A stretch of 64,000 nt of DNA from Streptomyces sp. V2I9 (GCF_030817475.1 NZ_JAUSZJ010000002.1:5160626-5224625), one strand, 5' to 3'; positions 1 to 9,596 are shown, counted from the first letter of the stretch. The notes: generated by a model not told the origin, from the sequence alone. A program made the numbers and translations.

Positions 1-1481
1 TGCTCCCCGCCATCGCCGACGTCGACGCCATCCTGGTGCGTTCCGCCACCAAGGTCGACGCCGAGGCGATCGCCGCCGCCAAGAAGCTCCGGGTCGTGGC
101 CCGCGCCGGCGTCGGCCTGGACAACGTCGACGTCTCCGCCGCCACCAAGGCCGGCGTGATGGTCGTCAACGCCCCGACCTCCAACATCGTCACCGCGGCC
201 GAGCTCGCCTGCGGTCTGCTGGTGGCCACCGCGCGCAACATCCCGCAGGCCAACACCGCGCTCAAGAACGGCGAGTGGAAGCGCTCCAAGTACACCGGGG
301 TCGAGCTCAGCGAGAAGGTCCTCGGCGTCGTCGGCCTCGGTCGCATCGGCGTCCTGGTCGCCCAGCGCATGTCGGCCTTCGGCATGAAGATCGTCGCCTA
401 CGACCCCTACGTCCAGCCGGCCCGCGCCGCGCAGATGGGCGTCAAGCTCCTCAGCCTGGACGAGCTGCTGGAGGTCGCGGACTTCATCACGGTGCACCTG
501 CCCAAGACGCCGGAGACCCTCGGTCTCATCGGTGACGAGGCGCTGCACAAGGTCAAGCCCTCGGTGCGCATCGTCAACGCCGCGCGCGGCGGGATCGTCG
601 ACGAGGAGGCGCTGGCCTCCGCGCTCAAGGAGGGCCGCGTCGCCGGCGCCGGCCTCGACGTGTACGCGAAGGAGCCCTGCACGGACTCCCCGCTGTTCCA
701 GTTCGACCAGGTCGTCTGCACCCCGCACCTCGGAGCCTCCACCGACGAGGCGCAGGAGAAGGCGGGCATCGCGGTCGCCAAGTCCGTCCGCCTCGCGCTC
801 GCCGGCGAGCTGGTCCCCGACGCGGTCAACGTCCAGGGCGGCGTCATCGCCGAGGACGTGCGCCCCGGTCTGCCGCTCGCGGAGAAGCTCGGCCGGATCT
901 TCACCGCGCTCGCGGGCGAGGTCGCCGCCCGGCTCGACGTCGAGGTGTACGGCGAGATCACCCAGCACGACGTCAAGGTGCTGGAGCTGTCCGCGCTCAA
1001 GGGCGTTTTCGAGGACGTCGTCGACGAGACCGTGAGTTACGTCAACGCCCCGCTGTTCGCGCAGGAGCGCGGCGTCGAGGTCCGTCTCACCACCAGCTCC
1101 GAGTCGCCCGACCACCGCAACGTGGTCACCGTGCGCGGCACGCTCTCCGACGGCCAGGAGGTCGCCGTCTCCGGCACGCTGGCGGGCCCGAAGCACCTCC
1201 AGAAGATCGTCGCCATCGGTGAGCACGACGTCGATCTGGCGCTCGCCGACCACATGGTCGTCCTGCGCTACCAGGACCGACCCGGCGTGGTGGGTGCGGT
1301 CGGCAAGATCCTCGGTGAGGCCGGGCTGAACATCGCGGGCATGCAGGTCTCGCGGGCCGCGGAGGGCGGTGAGGCGCTGGTCGTCCTCACCGTCGACGAG
1401 ACGGTCCCGCAGCCGGTGCTGACCGAGATCGCGGACGAGATCGGCGCGTCCTCGGCCCGCTCGGTGGACCTCACCGACTGA
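1..1481 (+). CDS. serA: D-3-phosphoglycerate dehydrogenase, 5'-truncated by window edge
   Basis: First committed step of serine synthesis: NAD-dependent oxidation of 3-phosphoglycerate in the cytosol. The reading frame is open from base 3, giving 492 residues, so roughly the first 35-40 residues of the usual ~530 lie outside the window. Visible in order: substrate-binding half, NAD-binding glycine motif GVVGLGRIG near residue 108, the catalytic His region (PHLGAST) near residue 242, the intervening ASB domain of long-type SerA, and a C-terminal ACT domain (from about residue 420, DRPGVVGAVGKILGEAGLNI) that normally senses serine. In Streptomyces serA commonly lies downstream of ilvBNC, which would be just left of this window. 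A strong hairpin follows the stop. The family call is very secure. Confidence 0.97.
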   Translation, partial: LPAIADVDAILVRSATKVDAEAIAAAKKLRVVARAGVGLDNVDVSAATKAGVMVVNAPTSNIVTAAELACGLLVATARNIPQANTALKNGEWKRSKYTGVELSEKVLGVVGLGRIGVLVAQRMSAFGMKIVAYDPYVQPARAAQMGVKLLSLDELLEVADFITVHLPKTPETLGLIGDEALHKVKPSVRIVNAARGGIVDEEALASALKEGRVAGAGLDVYAKEPCTDSPLFQFDQVVCTPHLGASTDEAQEKAGIAVAKSVRLALAGELVPDAVNVQGGVIAEDVRPGLPLAEKLGRIFTALAGEVAARLDVEVYGEITQHDVKVLELSALKGVFEDVVDETVSYVNAPLFAQERGVEVRLTTSSESPDHRNVVTVRGTLSDGQEVAVSGTLAGPKHLQKIVAIGEHDVDLALADHMVVLRYQDRPGVVGAVGKILGEAGLNIAGMQVSRAAEGGEALVVLTVDETVPQPVLTEIADEIGASSARSVDLTD

Positions 1482-1525
1482 CGCCGCCGGGCCGGCGCGC
1501 ACAGCCGGCCTCAGGACCCCGCCCC

Positions 1526-1578
1526 GTACCCGGTGGCAGGTCCGCTCGTTCCGTACGAGTGGTCCCGCCACCGGGTAC
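1526..1578 (+). terminator. Hairpin terminator downstream of serA
   Basis: Arms GTACCCGGTGGC (1526-1537) and GCCACCGGGTAC (1567-1578) are perfect 12-bp complements, with a second small stem CTCGT/ACGAG inside the loop. It starts 45 bp after the serA stop. There is no T-tract, which is normal for Streptomyces hairpin terminators. Confidence 0.7.
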
Positions 1579-1734
1579 GTCGCGTCGGGGGCCGGGACGA
1601 CGGCCGGAGGAGGGTGATCGAACCGCCCGTATGGGCCCGGAGTTGGGTCCGGGGGCCCACGACGTGAGCGGGCCCGCGACCCTAGGGTGACCGGTTGTCA
1701 TGTCACTCATGGGCACTCCGGGGGTCGGTCACGT

Positions 1735-4233
1735 ATGTCTGCTGTCGGTGGCATACCCGTAGCGGGAGGTCCGGCTCCGGCCGCCGCCCCGCGGCGTGAA
1801 CTCCCGGCCCCGCTGGTCCTGGTGCGCGTGCTGCTCCTCGTGCTGTTCGGCGCGACGGTGCTGGGGGCGGTCGGCCTGTCCGGCTCCGCCTTCGCGGCGG
1901 GGGCGATGGGCGCCGAGGTGCTCGGCATCCTGCTGTACGCCTCCGCTCCCGGCGTCCTCGCGGCACTGCTGGCCCGGCATGTGAGGACCGGCGGCCCCGG
2001 GGTGCGGTGGGGTGTCGTCGCGGTCCAGGGATGGCTGATCCTCGGCGGCCTCGCCAACCTGGGCGACGGGTCCCCGGACGGGGTCACCCAGCTGGTCCTG
2101 CCGATCCTGATCCTCGTCCTGATCAACCGCGCCGGCAGCCGGGCGTGGTTCCGGATGCCGGCCGCCGAGCGGGGGCAGCCGCCGAAGTTCTCGCTCCCGC
2201 ACATGATCACCTGGAAGCGGGACCGGGGGCAGACCGCCCTGGAGTACCTGGGCCTGGTCCTGATCGTCGTGGCGCTGATCGCGGCCCTGACCGTGGGCGG
2301 TCTCGGCGGCCGGATCACCGCGGGCCTCCAGTCCGCGATCTGCTCGCTGACCGGCAGCTCCTGCCCGGTCTCTCCGGGCGGTTCGGTCGAGGCGGGCGAG
2401 GGCCCGGACGGCAGCACGGACGGCGGTTCGGGCGGGGGAGCGGACGGGGGCGCCTCCGGGGAGACGGCGGGGAGCGCGGACGGGGGCGCCGACGGCGGTA
2501 CGACGATCACGGGCGGCACCACCGGGGGTACCACCGGAGGCGACGCGACCGGCGGCACGGGCGGCTCCGGCGGAAGCGGCGGCCCGGGCGGCTCCGGAGG
2601 GTCCGGCGGCACAGGAGGGTCCGGCGGCACCGAAGGGTCCGGCGCGTCCGGGGGTTCCACGACGACCGGCGGCGGGACCGGGGGCCCCGACGACGAGGGG
2701 CGGCCCGGCACCGGGGAGGACACCTTCCCCGAGGACGGCGAGGAGCCCGAGGCCGGCTACGACGTCCAGCCGGTCGACGACGGCGACGGCGAGGGAGACG
2801 GCGGCGAGCAGGCCGAGGAGCAGGAGGACTGCGGCGGCTGGGGCTTCTTCGGCTGCGCCTGGGACCGTACGACGCAGGTCTTCAAGGGCCTCGTGGTCGA
2901 CGGGCTCTGGGGCGACATCTCCGGCATCATCGACCTGTTCAAGCCGGAGACCTGGTCGGGTCTGGTCGACTACGGCAAACAGCTCGGCGACCAGTGGGTC
3001 CAGGACTCCTCCGGCGCGGGCGACAAGTGGGCCGACGGCGACTACCTCGGCGCGCTCCTGGACTGGGGCGGTGCCTCCGTCAACACCGTGATCACGGTCG
3101 GCGACGACATCTTCGTCGGGGACGAGGTCCGCGAGCGCTGGAACAACGGCGAGAAGACCCGTGCCGTCACCGATGTGATCTGGAACGTCGGATCGATCTT
3201 CATCCCCGGCTACAACGTCGCGAAGGTCGTCGGCAAGGTCGGGAAGCTCGGCAAACTGGGCAAGATCGCCTCCGAGGTCGCGGAGGCCGCGGGTGACGCG
3301 AGCGCCGCCGCCCGCCGGGCCCGCAAGGCCGCGGACGCCGGCGACCTCGACGGCGTACGGAAGGCGGCGAAGGAGGCCGACGAGGCGGCGGACAGCGCCG
3401 AGGACGCGGCGCGCCGGACCGGCTGCGCGATCGCGGGCGGACCGCCGAGAGTGCCGTACGGACCGGGCGGCAGCGGCCCCGGCGGCGGGGTGCCGGGCTC
3501 GGGCACCGGTGTGCTGGCGGGCGGCTCTCCGGGCCGGGTCGTCCTCGCGGAGGGCGGCTGCGACGAGACGGCCAAGAAGGCGGCCGAGGAGGCGCGGGCC
3601 GCGGAGCGGCAGGCGCACCTGGAGCAGAAGCGGCTGGAGGAGCCGGAGCGGGCGCGCAAGGCGGCGGCGGACAAGAAGCAGTACCCGGATCCGCAGCGCA
3701 ACGACACCTCCGACCCGCGCAACTACAACCCGCCGTCCTGGGCCGACGACCTCAAGGACCGCACCCTCGGCGACGCGGACGCGGGCGACGGCTACTGGGC
3801 GAGCCGGGACCGCAACCCCGCGCCCAACTGGAAGAACGAGTCCTGGCTCCGCTACCAGGAGCAGATCACGGGGACGAACCGGGGTCAGGAGTACGTCGTC
3901 CCGCACCCTCGGGAGGGCAAGCCGGCCGTGGAGTACGACGGTTGGGACTCCTCCCGGCAGACGTACCTGGAGGCAAAGAACGGCTACGGCAGCTATCTGT
4001 CCAAGACCGACAAGGGCACGCTCACCCCATCGGGCAAGGACAAGTTCGTCACCGAGGCCCGTGCGCAGGTGGAGGCGTCCGGCGGCCGGACCGTGGAGTG
4101 GCACTTCTCCGACCCGGACGTGGCCAAGGCGGCACGCAAGGCGTTCCGTGACGAAGGGCTGCCGATCAAGGTCGTGCACAGCCCGACGAAGCCCAACGAC
4201 AGCACCAGGAAACCGGGGGCGTTCGACGAGTAG
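1735..4233 (+). CDS. Membrane-anchored polymorphic toxin with Tox-REase-5-like C-terminal domain
   Basis: An 832-residue protein (ATG 1735; an in-frame GTG at 1687 is possible). The N-terminal ~160 residues carry several hydrophobic segments. Then comes a basic stretch and GQTALEYLGLVLIVVALIAA, which looks like a Flp/TadE-type prepilin N-terminus (G-x4-E followed by a hydrophobic helix). A Gly/Ser/Thr-rich linker covers residues ~216-330, then an Ala/Lys-rich helical region. The last ~165 residues (from ~665) resemble Tox-REase-5: a PD-(D/E)xK arrangement with D735 (VEYDGW), E746 and K748 (YLEAKNGYG). Inferred role: a surface-exposed or exported nuclease used against competitors. Two small genes follow in the same direction, the first Imm52-like, as expected for toxin and immunity. 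The delivery route is unknown. Confidence 0.8.
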   Translation: MSAVGGIPVAGGPAPAAAPRRELPAPLVLVRVLLLVLFGATVLGAVGLSGSAFAAGAMGAEVLGILLYASAPGVLAALLARHVRTGGPGVRWGVVAVQGWLILGGLANLGDGSPDGVTQLVLPILILVLINRAGSRAWFRMPAAERGQPPKFSLPHMITWKRDRGQTALEYLGLVLIVVALIAALTVGGLGGRITAGLQSAICSLTGSSCPVSPGGSVEAGEGPDGSTDGGSGGGADGGASGETAGSADGGADGGTTITGGTTGGTTGGDATGGTGGSGGSGGPGGSGGSGGTGGSGGTEGSGASGGSTTTGGGTGGPDDEGRPGTGEDTFPEDGEEPEAGYDVQPVDDGDGEGDGGEQAEEQEDCGGWGFFGCAWDRTTQVFKGLVVDGLWGDISGIIDLFKPETWSGLVDYGKQLGDQWVQDSSGAGDKWADGDYLGALLDWGGASVNTVITVGDDIFVGDEVRERWNNGEKTRAVTDVIWNVGSIFIPGYNVAKVVGKVGKLGKLGKIASEVAEAAGDASAAARRARKAADAGDLDGVRKAAKEADEAADSAEDAARRTGCAIAGGPPRVPYGPGGSGPGGGVPGSGTGVLAGGSPGRVVLAEGGCDETAKKAAEEARAAERQAHLEQKRLEEPERARKAAADKKQYPDPQRNDTSDPRNYNPPSWADDLKDRTLGDADAGDGYWASRDRNPAPNWKNESWLRYQEQITGTNRGQEYVVPHPREGKPAVEYDGWDSSRQTYLEAKNGYGSYLSKTDKGTLTPSGKDKFVTEARAQVEASGGRTVEWHFSDPDVAKAARKAFRDEGLPIKVVHSPTKPNDSTRKPGAFDE

Positions 4234-4347
4234 TCCCTGCCCCGGTGGGGGCGGCGCGCCGAGTAGCCTGCGATGCGGGGCGTTCCCGGCCGCCGAGCGG
4301 CCGGGAAGCCGTACGCAGACGGGTCGGCCGACGGAGGAGAGACGAGC

Positions 4348-5046
4348 ATGCGACGTGTAGTGCGGGGCTTCTGGGGTCCCCGGCCGGAGCCGGTCGAGGC
4401 GCTGGCCGAGCGGTGGCGGCGGACCCTCGACGGGATCGCCGAGCTGGTTCCGCAGGCGGCCGACGTCTGGAGCCAGGTCCACGGCAACGGCCCCGCCACC
4501 GCCTTCGACGCAGACGAGGACGCGCTGCGCGGCGCGCTCCGCACCGCGCAGAGTGCCGCCGACTGGTCCGACCTCACCGGAACCGGGCTGCGGCTCGTCG
4601 GCACCGGGGCGCCCGGCTGGCAGGCCGAGGTCAGTGGACTGGCGGGCGGGCGACCGGAGTTCCTGCTCCAGTCGCTCGCGGTCATCCTGCACGCCCCGGA
4701 CGGGGCCGTGGTGCCGGAGGAGGGGCTGCTGTCCCTCGTCGCGCGGGTGTGGGAGCCGGACTTCGGCGACGTGAGCGACGACGACGTCCTGGACGCGCTG
4801 GAGGACGAGGCCGGGTACTCCGTCAGCGATCCCGTCGTCGGCCGCGCCGGCTATCTCTCCCCGGCCCGCGCGGCCCTGGTCCCCGACGACCTGGAGGTGG
4901 TCCGCGAACCCCTCCCCGGCGGCGGGGAGTTGCTGAGCATCGCCGCACCGGGCGACAGCGCGACGGTGGTGCGGGTGTACGAGCGGCTGCGCGAGGCGGG
5001 GGCGCTGGCCCCGCTGCCCCGCCCGATGGGCCGGGCCACTCTGTGA
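4348..5046 (+). CDS. Imm52-like immunity protein
   Basis: A 232-residue protein; ATG at 4348 has GGAGGAGA upstream. It begins MRRVVRGFWGPRPEPVEALA, and the GFWGPRPE start followed by a helical segment is the pattern I associate with immunity protein family Imm52, usually paired with Tox-REase-5 toxins. It lies 114 bp behind the putative REase-5 toxin and overlaps the next gene by 4 bp (GTGA), so the three form one transcription unit. It has no signal peptide and would act in the producer's cytosol by binding the toxin's nuclease domain. The Imm52 name rests on remembered family features and gene order, not on an alignment. Confidence 0.65.
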   Translation: MRRVVRGFWGPRPEPVEALAERWRRTLDGIAELVPQAADVWSQVHGNGPATAFDADEDALRGALRTAQSAADWSDLTGTGLRLVGTGAPGWQAEVSGLAGGRPEFLLQSLAVILHAPDGAVVPEEGLLSLVARVWEPDFGDVSDDDVLDALEDEAGYSVSDPVVGRAGYLSPARAALVPDDLEVVREPLPGGGELLSIAAPGDSATVVRVYERLREAGALAPLPRPMGRATL

Positions 5047-5573
5047 CCTCCCGTGCGGGTGAGCCCTTCGACGTGGAGCGCGCGGCGGCGGAGGTGACCG
5101 GCCTTCTCGCCGCCCCCGTACCGGCCGGCGGCCCCACCACCGCCGAGGGCGACCCGGTCACCGGCGAGTGGACGGCCACCGCGGGGGAGGGCTTCCGGAT
5201 CGTGCCGCTGTGGGAGGGCGCCCCGCTGACCGGGGTGTACGCCCCCGAGTGGAACGGGGCCGAGGAGGCCGCCGAAGCTCATCTGACCGGTCTGGCACGG
5301 GTGTTGGACGGGTTGTGGGGACCGCACCGAACCGTGCGGCTGGACGGTCCGATGATGCGCAGCCAGGGCGGCTCGCCGGTGGATCCGCTGTTCGAGGCGC
5401 TGTTCGCCGAGGATCTGTACGGGGACCTGGAGGTCTGGGACCCCGTCGATCCCGGCGGGCGGTGGATCGCCCTGATCCGCGGCCACAGCGACGGGGACGC
5501 TCCGTTCGTGCTCGCTGCCCTGGTCGGCGACCGTCCGATCCCCGAACCGGCGGATTTCGACGGGCGGCTGTGA
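5043..5573 (+). CDS. Unknown protein translationally coupled to the Imm52-like gene
   Basis: A 176-residue protein starting at GTG 5043, which overlaps the previous stop (GTGA), a classic translational-coupling junction. I do not recognise the family. Visible features: no signal peptide or membrane segment, a Trp-rich acidic central part (PLWEGAPLTGVYAPEWNG), and a C-terminal region with alternating hydrophobic strands (RWIALIRGHSDGDAPFVLAALVG). As the third gene of the toxin operon it may be a second immunity protein or a toxin partner; that is inference from position only. The gene ends about 70 bp before the convergent PucR-type gene, with a short direct repeat (gggagccccgcgcggagatcc) between them. 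Confidence 0.6.
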   Translation: MTSRAGEPFDVERAAAEVTGLLAAPVPAGGPTTAEGDPVTGEWTATAGEGFRIVPLWEGAPLTGVYAPEWNGAEEAAEAHLTGLARVLDGLWGPHRTVRLDGPMMRSQGGSPVDPLFEALFAEDLYGDLEVWDPVDPGGRWIALIRGHSDGDAPFVLAALVGDRPIPEPADFDGRL

Positions 5574-5645
5574 GCCCCGCGCGGAGATCCGGGAGCCCCG
5601 CGCGGAGATCCGGGGACCGGAGCGGGATCCACCGCTCCGGCCCGG

Positions 5646-6819
5646 TCACAGCCGTGACCGCTTCACCGCCATGTGCAGCAGGAGCCGGTCCTCGCCGTCG
5701 TTCAGGTCCAGGCCGGTGATCTGCTGGATGCGGGTGAGCCGGTAGTACAGCGTCTGGCGGTGGACGCCCAGGGCGGCGGCGGCCCGGCCCGCCTGGCCCG
5801 CGTGGTCCAGGAACACCTCCGCGGTGTGGGCCAGCTCCCGGTGTGACGGGGCCAGGAGCGGGGCGACCGCCGGGTCCCCGGCTTCGCCCCCCGGCCTCCG
5901 GGAGGGCGGTCAGCAGGCGGTACGGGCCGATCGACGACCACCGGGCGACCGGGCCGAGCCGGGGCTCGGCGCGGGCCGCGCGGGCCGCCGCCCTCGCCTC
6001 GCGCCAGGAGGCGGCCAGCTCTGCCAGGCCCCGGCGGGGCATGGCGACGCCTGCGGCGGCGGCGGGCCCTGCGTCGGACCGCAGCCGGTCCCCGGCGCTC
6101 AGGGCCGGGTCGAGCCGGTCGGGCGAGCGGAGCCGCACCAGCGCGGCCAGCGAAGGCGGCCCCGCCGCCACCGCGGGGACCGCCGCCAGCGCCGCGGCCG
6201 AGGCCACGGCCCGTACCGACGGGGTGTCGTCCGTCCACGGGGTCACGCACACCACCGTGTGCAGCCCCTCGGCGTCCCGCCCCAGGGCCTCGCCGAGGGC
6301 AAGGACGGCGGCGTCGTGCCGGGGGCCGGGCCCCGCCGTGAGGACCGCGCCGAACTCCCGCGAGAGGTCCGCGCCCGCCCGCGCCTCGTCGGAGAGCAGC
6401 GCCCCGATCCGCGCGGCGACCTCCATGGCGGCCGCCAGCCGCTCGTCGGTCGGGCCCGGTACGGCGTCGAGCAGCCAGACGTAGCCGAGAACGACACCCC
6501 GATGGCGTACCGGAAGACAGATGCGGTCCCGGAACACCCCGGCCTCCGGGGCGGCGGGGATGCGGACGGGCCCGGTGGCACGGGTGATGCCGAACCCCTC
6601 GAACCAGGCGCGCACGGCCGGCGTGGAGCGGCGGGTCAGGATCGACCGGGTGCGGACCGGGTCCATCGCCGTGTCGTCGTCGCTGTCGTGGGCTCCGAAG
6701 GCGACCAGGCCGAAGTCGCGGTTCTCCAGGGTCGCCGGGGCGTCGAGGAGGGCCGAGATCTCGTCGACCAGTTCCTGGTAGTCGCCTGTCACTCCGCCAT
6801 TCTGCACCCGTGACCGCAC
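5646..6819 (-). pseudogene. PucR/CdaR-type regulator of proline catabolism, interrupted by a one-base frameshift
   Basis: Read from GTG 6819 (other GTG starts at 6807 and 6792), the protein matches a PucR-type activator: an N-terminal GAF-like sensor region, then a central region. Within a run of six G on the coding strand (plus 5885-5890) the frame is lost and would run on to 5158 as Pro/Arg/Gly nonsense. Removing one G restores AGGEAGDPAVAPLL and then a complete C-terminal HTH of the family (GRAAAALGVHRQTLYYRLTR, then ITGLDL) ending at the TGA at 5646-5648. The gene is divergent from proline dehydrogenase and P5C dehydrogenase, the usual arrangement for their proline-responsive regulator. 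It is either a recent pseudogene or a homopolymer sequencing error; the intact downstream frame favours error. Confidence 0.85.
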
Positions 6820-6983
6820 TTCTTCAGACAGATGTATGAGATGGCGGCCACGGATGCGTGACAGGTGTCGATGGCACGGCCCGCACGGGGTGCCTAGATT
6901 TCACAGTGGTTATCCGTGCCGTACCGGTTCGTTCATGTTCGTACCGATGCGGCCTCCCGTCCGTACATTCGTGGAGGTGCCCC

Positions 6984-7910
6984 GTGCTGGGTCCCGTGAT
7001 TCTCGCCGCATCGCGCAGCGACAAGATGCGCCGGTTCGTCTCGGCCGCGCCCGGCACCAAGCAGGTCGTCGACCGCTTCATCGCCGGGGAGACCGTCGAC
7101 CAGGTCGTCCCGATCGTCGAGGACGCCGCGGAGAAGGGGCTGGAGGTCACGCTCGACGTCGTCGGCGAGGACATCACCACCCCCGCGCAGGCCGAGGCCG
7201 CCCGCGACGCCTACCTGGAGCTCATCGAGCGGCTGAAGGGCCTGGACCTGGGCCCCCGCGCCGAGATGTCCGTCAAGCTCTCCATGTTCGGACAGGCGCT
7301 GGAGGGCGGCCACGAGCTGGCCCTCGCCAATGTCCGCCCGGTCGTCGAGGCCGCCGCCGCCATCGGCACCACGGTCACCCTGGACGCCGAGGACCACACC
7401 ACCCTCGACTCGATGTTCGCCATCCACGAGGAGCTGCGGAAGGACTTCCCGCAGACCGGCTGTGTCATCCAGTCGTACCTGTTCCGCACCGAGGACGACG
7501 CCCGCCGCCTGGCCGCCGCCGGCAGCCGCGTACGCATCGTGAAGGGCGCCTACAAGGAGCCCGCCTCCGTCGCGTACCAGGACAAGGCGGAGATCGACAA
7601 GGCATACGTCCGCATCACCCGCATCCTGATGGAGGGCGAGGGCTACCCGATGATCGGGTCGCACGATCCCCGTCTCATCGCCATCGCCCAGGAGCTGGGC
7701 CGCAAGGCCGGGCGCAAACTGGACGAGTACGAGTTCCAGATGCTGTACGGCATCCGCAGCGAGGAGCACGTCCGGCTCGCGGCCGAGGGCCACCGGATGC
7801 GCGTCTACACGGCGTACGGCACCGACTGGTACGGATACTTCATGCGCCGCCTCGCGGAGAAGCCGGCCAACCTGCTGTTCTTCGGCCGCTCGATCCTCAC
7901 CAAGGGCTGA
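6984..7910 (+). CDS. Proline dehydrogenase
   Basis: FAD-dependent oxidation of L-proline to 1-pyrroline-5-carboxylate, the first step of proline catabolism, at the membrane with electrons passed to quinone. GTG at 6984 with GTGGAGGTG just upstream gives 308 residues (start LGPVILAASRSD), the usual size of monofunctional actinobacterial PRODH. The C-terminal signature YFMRRLAEKPANLLFF contains the paired Arg and Glu that bind the proline carboxylate in this family. It is followed after 54 bp by the P5C dehydrogenase gene, forming a two-gene operon, and is divergent from the PucR-type regulator, with 165 bp of shared control region. Confidence 0.95.
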   Translation: MLGPVILAASRSDKMRRFVSAAPGTKQVVDRFIAGETVDQVVPIVEDAAEKGLEVTLDVVGEDITTPAQAEAARDAYLELIERLKGLDLGPRAEMSVKLSMFGQALEGGHELALANVRPVVEAAAAIGTTVTLDAEDHTTLDSMFAIHEELRKDFPQTGCVIQSYLFRTEDDARRLAAAGSRVRIVKGAYKEPASVAYQDKAEIDKAYVRITRILMEGEGYPMIGSHDPRLIAIAQELGRKAGRKLDEYEFQMLYGIRSEEHVRLAAEGHRMRVYTAYGTDWYGYFMRRLAEKPANLLFFGRSILTKG

Positions 7911-7964
7911 TCGGCCCGCCGGGCTGACCCACATTCCCGCCGACATCAAGGAGACAAGGCACTC

Positions 7965-9596
7965 ATGGACGCCGTCACCCAGGTCCCCGCGCCGGTCAAC
8001 GAGCCGGTCCACTCCTACGCCCCGGGCTCCCCGGAGCGCGCCCGTCTGGAGAAGAAGCTCAAGGAGCTGAGCCAGAACCCGATCGACCTGCCGATGACCA
8101 TCGGTGGCGAGAAGCGCATGGGCGGCGGCGAGCGGGTCGACGTCGTGCAGCCGCACAACCACCAGGCCGTCATCGGCACCTTCGCCGGCGCCACCGAGCA
8201 GGACGCGAAGGATGCCATCGACGCGGCCCTCGCCGCCGCACCGGGCTGGCGCGCGATGTCCTTCGACGACCGCGCCGCGATCATCCTGCGCGCCGCCGAG
8301 CTGCTGTCCGGCCCCTGGCGCGAGACCCTGGCCGCCTCGACGATGCTCGGCCAGTCCAAGACCGCCCAGCAGGCCGAGATCGACACCCCCTGCGAGCTGA
8401 TCGACTTCTGGCGCTTCAACGTGCACTACGCGCGCCAGATCCTCGCCGAGCAGCCCCCGGCCAACTCCCCGGGCGTGTGGAACCGCATGGACCACCGCCC
8501 GCTGGAGGGCTTCGTCTACGCGATCACGCCGTTCAACTTCACGGCCATCGCGGGCAACCTCCCCACCGCCCCCGCCCTCATGGGCAACGTCGTGGTGTGG
8601 AAGCCGTCCCCGACGCAGACCCACGCCGCCGTGCTGCTGATGCAGCTCCTGGAGGAGGCCGGTCTGCCCAAGGGCGTCATCAACCTGGTCACCGGCGACG
8701 GCAAGGCCGTCTCCGAGGTGGCGCTGAACCACCGCGACCTGGCCGGTATCCACTTCACCGGCTCGACCCCCACCTTCCAGCACCTGTGGAAGACGGTCGG
8801 CAACAACATCGCCACCTACCGCACCTACCCGCGGCTCGTCGGCGAGACCGGCGGCAAGGACTTCGTCGTCGCCCACCCCAGCGCCGACCGCGCGATCCTG
8901 AAGACCGCGCTCACCCGTGGCTCCTTCGAGTTCCAGGGCCAGAAGTGCTCCGCCTCCTCGCGGGCGTACATCCCGGCCTCCATCTGGAACTCCGGTTTCA
9001 AGGAGGAGTTCGCGGCCGAGGTCGAGTCGATCAAGATGGGCGACGTCACCGACCTGAGCAACTTCATCGGGGCCGTCATCGACGAGCGCTCGTTCGCCAA
9101 GAACAAGGCCGCGATCGACCGCGCGAAGTCCGACCCGTCGTGCACGATCGTCGCGGGCGGCACCTACGACGACTCGGTGGGCTACTTCGTCCGCCCGACC
9201 GTCATCGAGTGCACCGACGCCGAGAACGAGGTCTTCACGACGGAGTACTTCGGCCCGATCCTCGCGGTGCACGTGTACGAGGACGAGAAGTACGACGCGA
9301 TGCTGGAGCAGATGGAGTCGGTCTCCGACTACGCGCTGACCGGCTCGGTCATCGCCGGCGACCGCGCGGCCGCCGCGTACACGATGGACAAGCTCCGCTA
9401 CGCCGCGGGCAATTTCTACATCAACGACAAGTCGACCGGCGCCGTCGTCGGCCAGCAGCCCTTCGGCGGCGGCCGTGCCTCCGGTACCAACGACAAGGCG
9501 GGCGCCCCGCAGAACCTCCAGCGCTGGACCCTGACCCGTGCCATCAAGGAGACGCTGGTCCCGCCGACCGACTACACCTACCCCCACCAGGGCTGA
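7965..9596 (+). CDS. pruA: L-glutamate gamma-semialdehyde (P5C) dehydrogenase
   Basis: NAD-dependent aldehyde dehydrogenase converting glutamate-5-semialdehyde (open form of P5C) to glutamate, completing proline catabolism. 543 residues, matching the family. ATG 7965 follows AAGGAGACAAGG. The catalytic Cys is C328 in GQKCSASSRAY, and the general-base region is E294 in RLVGETGGKDF. The motif ITPFNFTAIAGNLPTAPALM marks the P5CDH subgroup of the aldehyde dehydrogenase superfamily. It is the second gene of the proline operon, and a clear intrinsic terminator lies ~75 bp downstream. Confidence 0.97.
   Translation: MDAVTQVPAPVNEPVHSYAPGSPERARLEKKLKELSQNPIDLPMTIGGEKRMGGGERVDVVQPHNHQAVIGTFAGATEQDAKDAIDAALAAAPGWRAMSFDDRAAIILRAAELLSGPWRETLAASTMLGQSKTAQQAEIDTPCELIDFWRFNVHYARQILAEQPPANSPGVWNRMDHRPLEGFVYAITPFNFTAIAGNLPTAPALMGNVVVWKPSPTQTHAAVLLMQLLEEAGLPKGVINLVTGDGKAVSEVALNHRDLAGIHFTGSTPTFQHLWKTVGNNIATYRTYPRLVGETGGKDFVVAHPSADRAILKTALTRGSFEFQGQKCSASSRAYIPASIWNSGFKEEFAAEVESIKMGDVTDLSNFIGAVIDERSFAKNKAAIDRAKSDPSCTIVAGGTYDDSVGYFVRPTVIECTDAENEVFTTEYFGPILAVHVYEDEKYDAMLEQMESVSDYALTGSVIAGDRAAAAYTMDKLRYAAGNFYINDKSTGAVVGQQPFGGGRASGTNDKAGAPQNLQRWTLTRAIKETLVPPTDYTYPHQG

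Noticed and set aside
1729..4692. 987-codon open frame on the minus strand
   Set aside because: Shadow of the toxin and Imm52-like genes on the plus strand; Arg/Pro/Gly/Val-rich with no recognisable domain, a usual artefact at this G+C.
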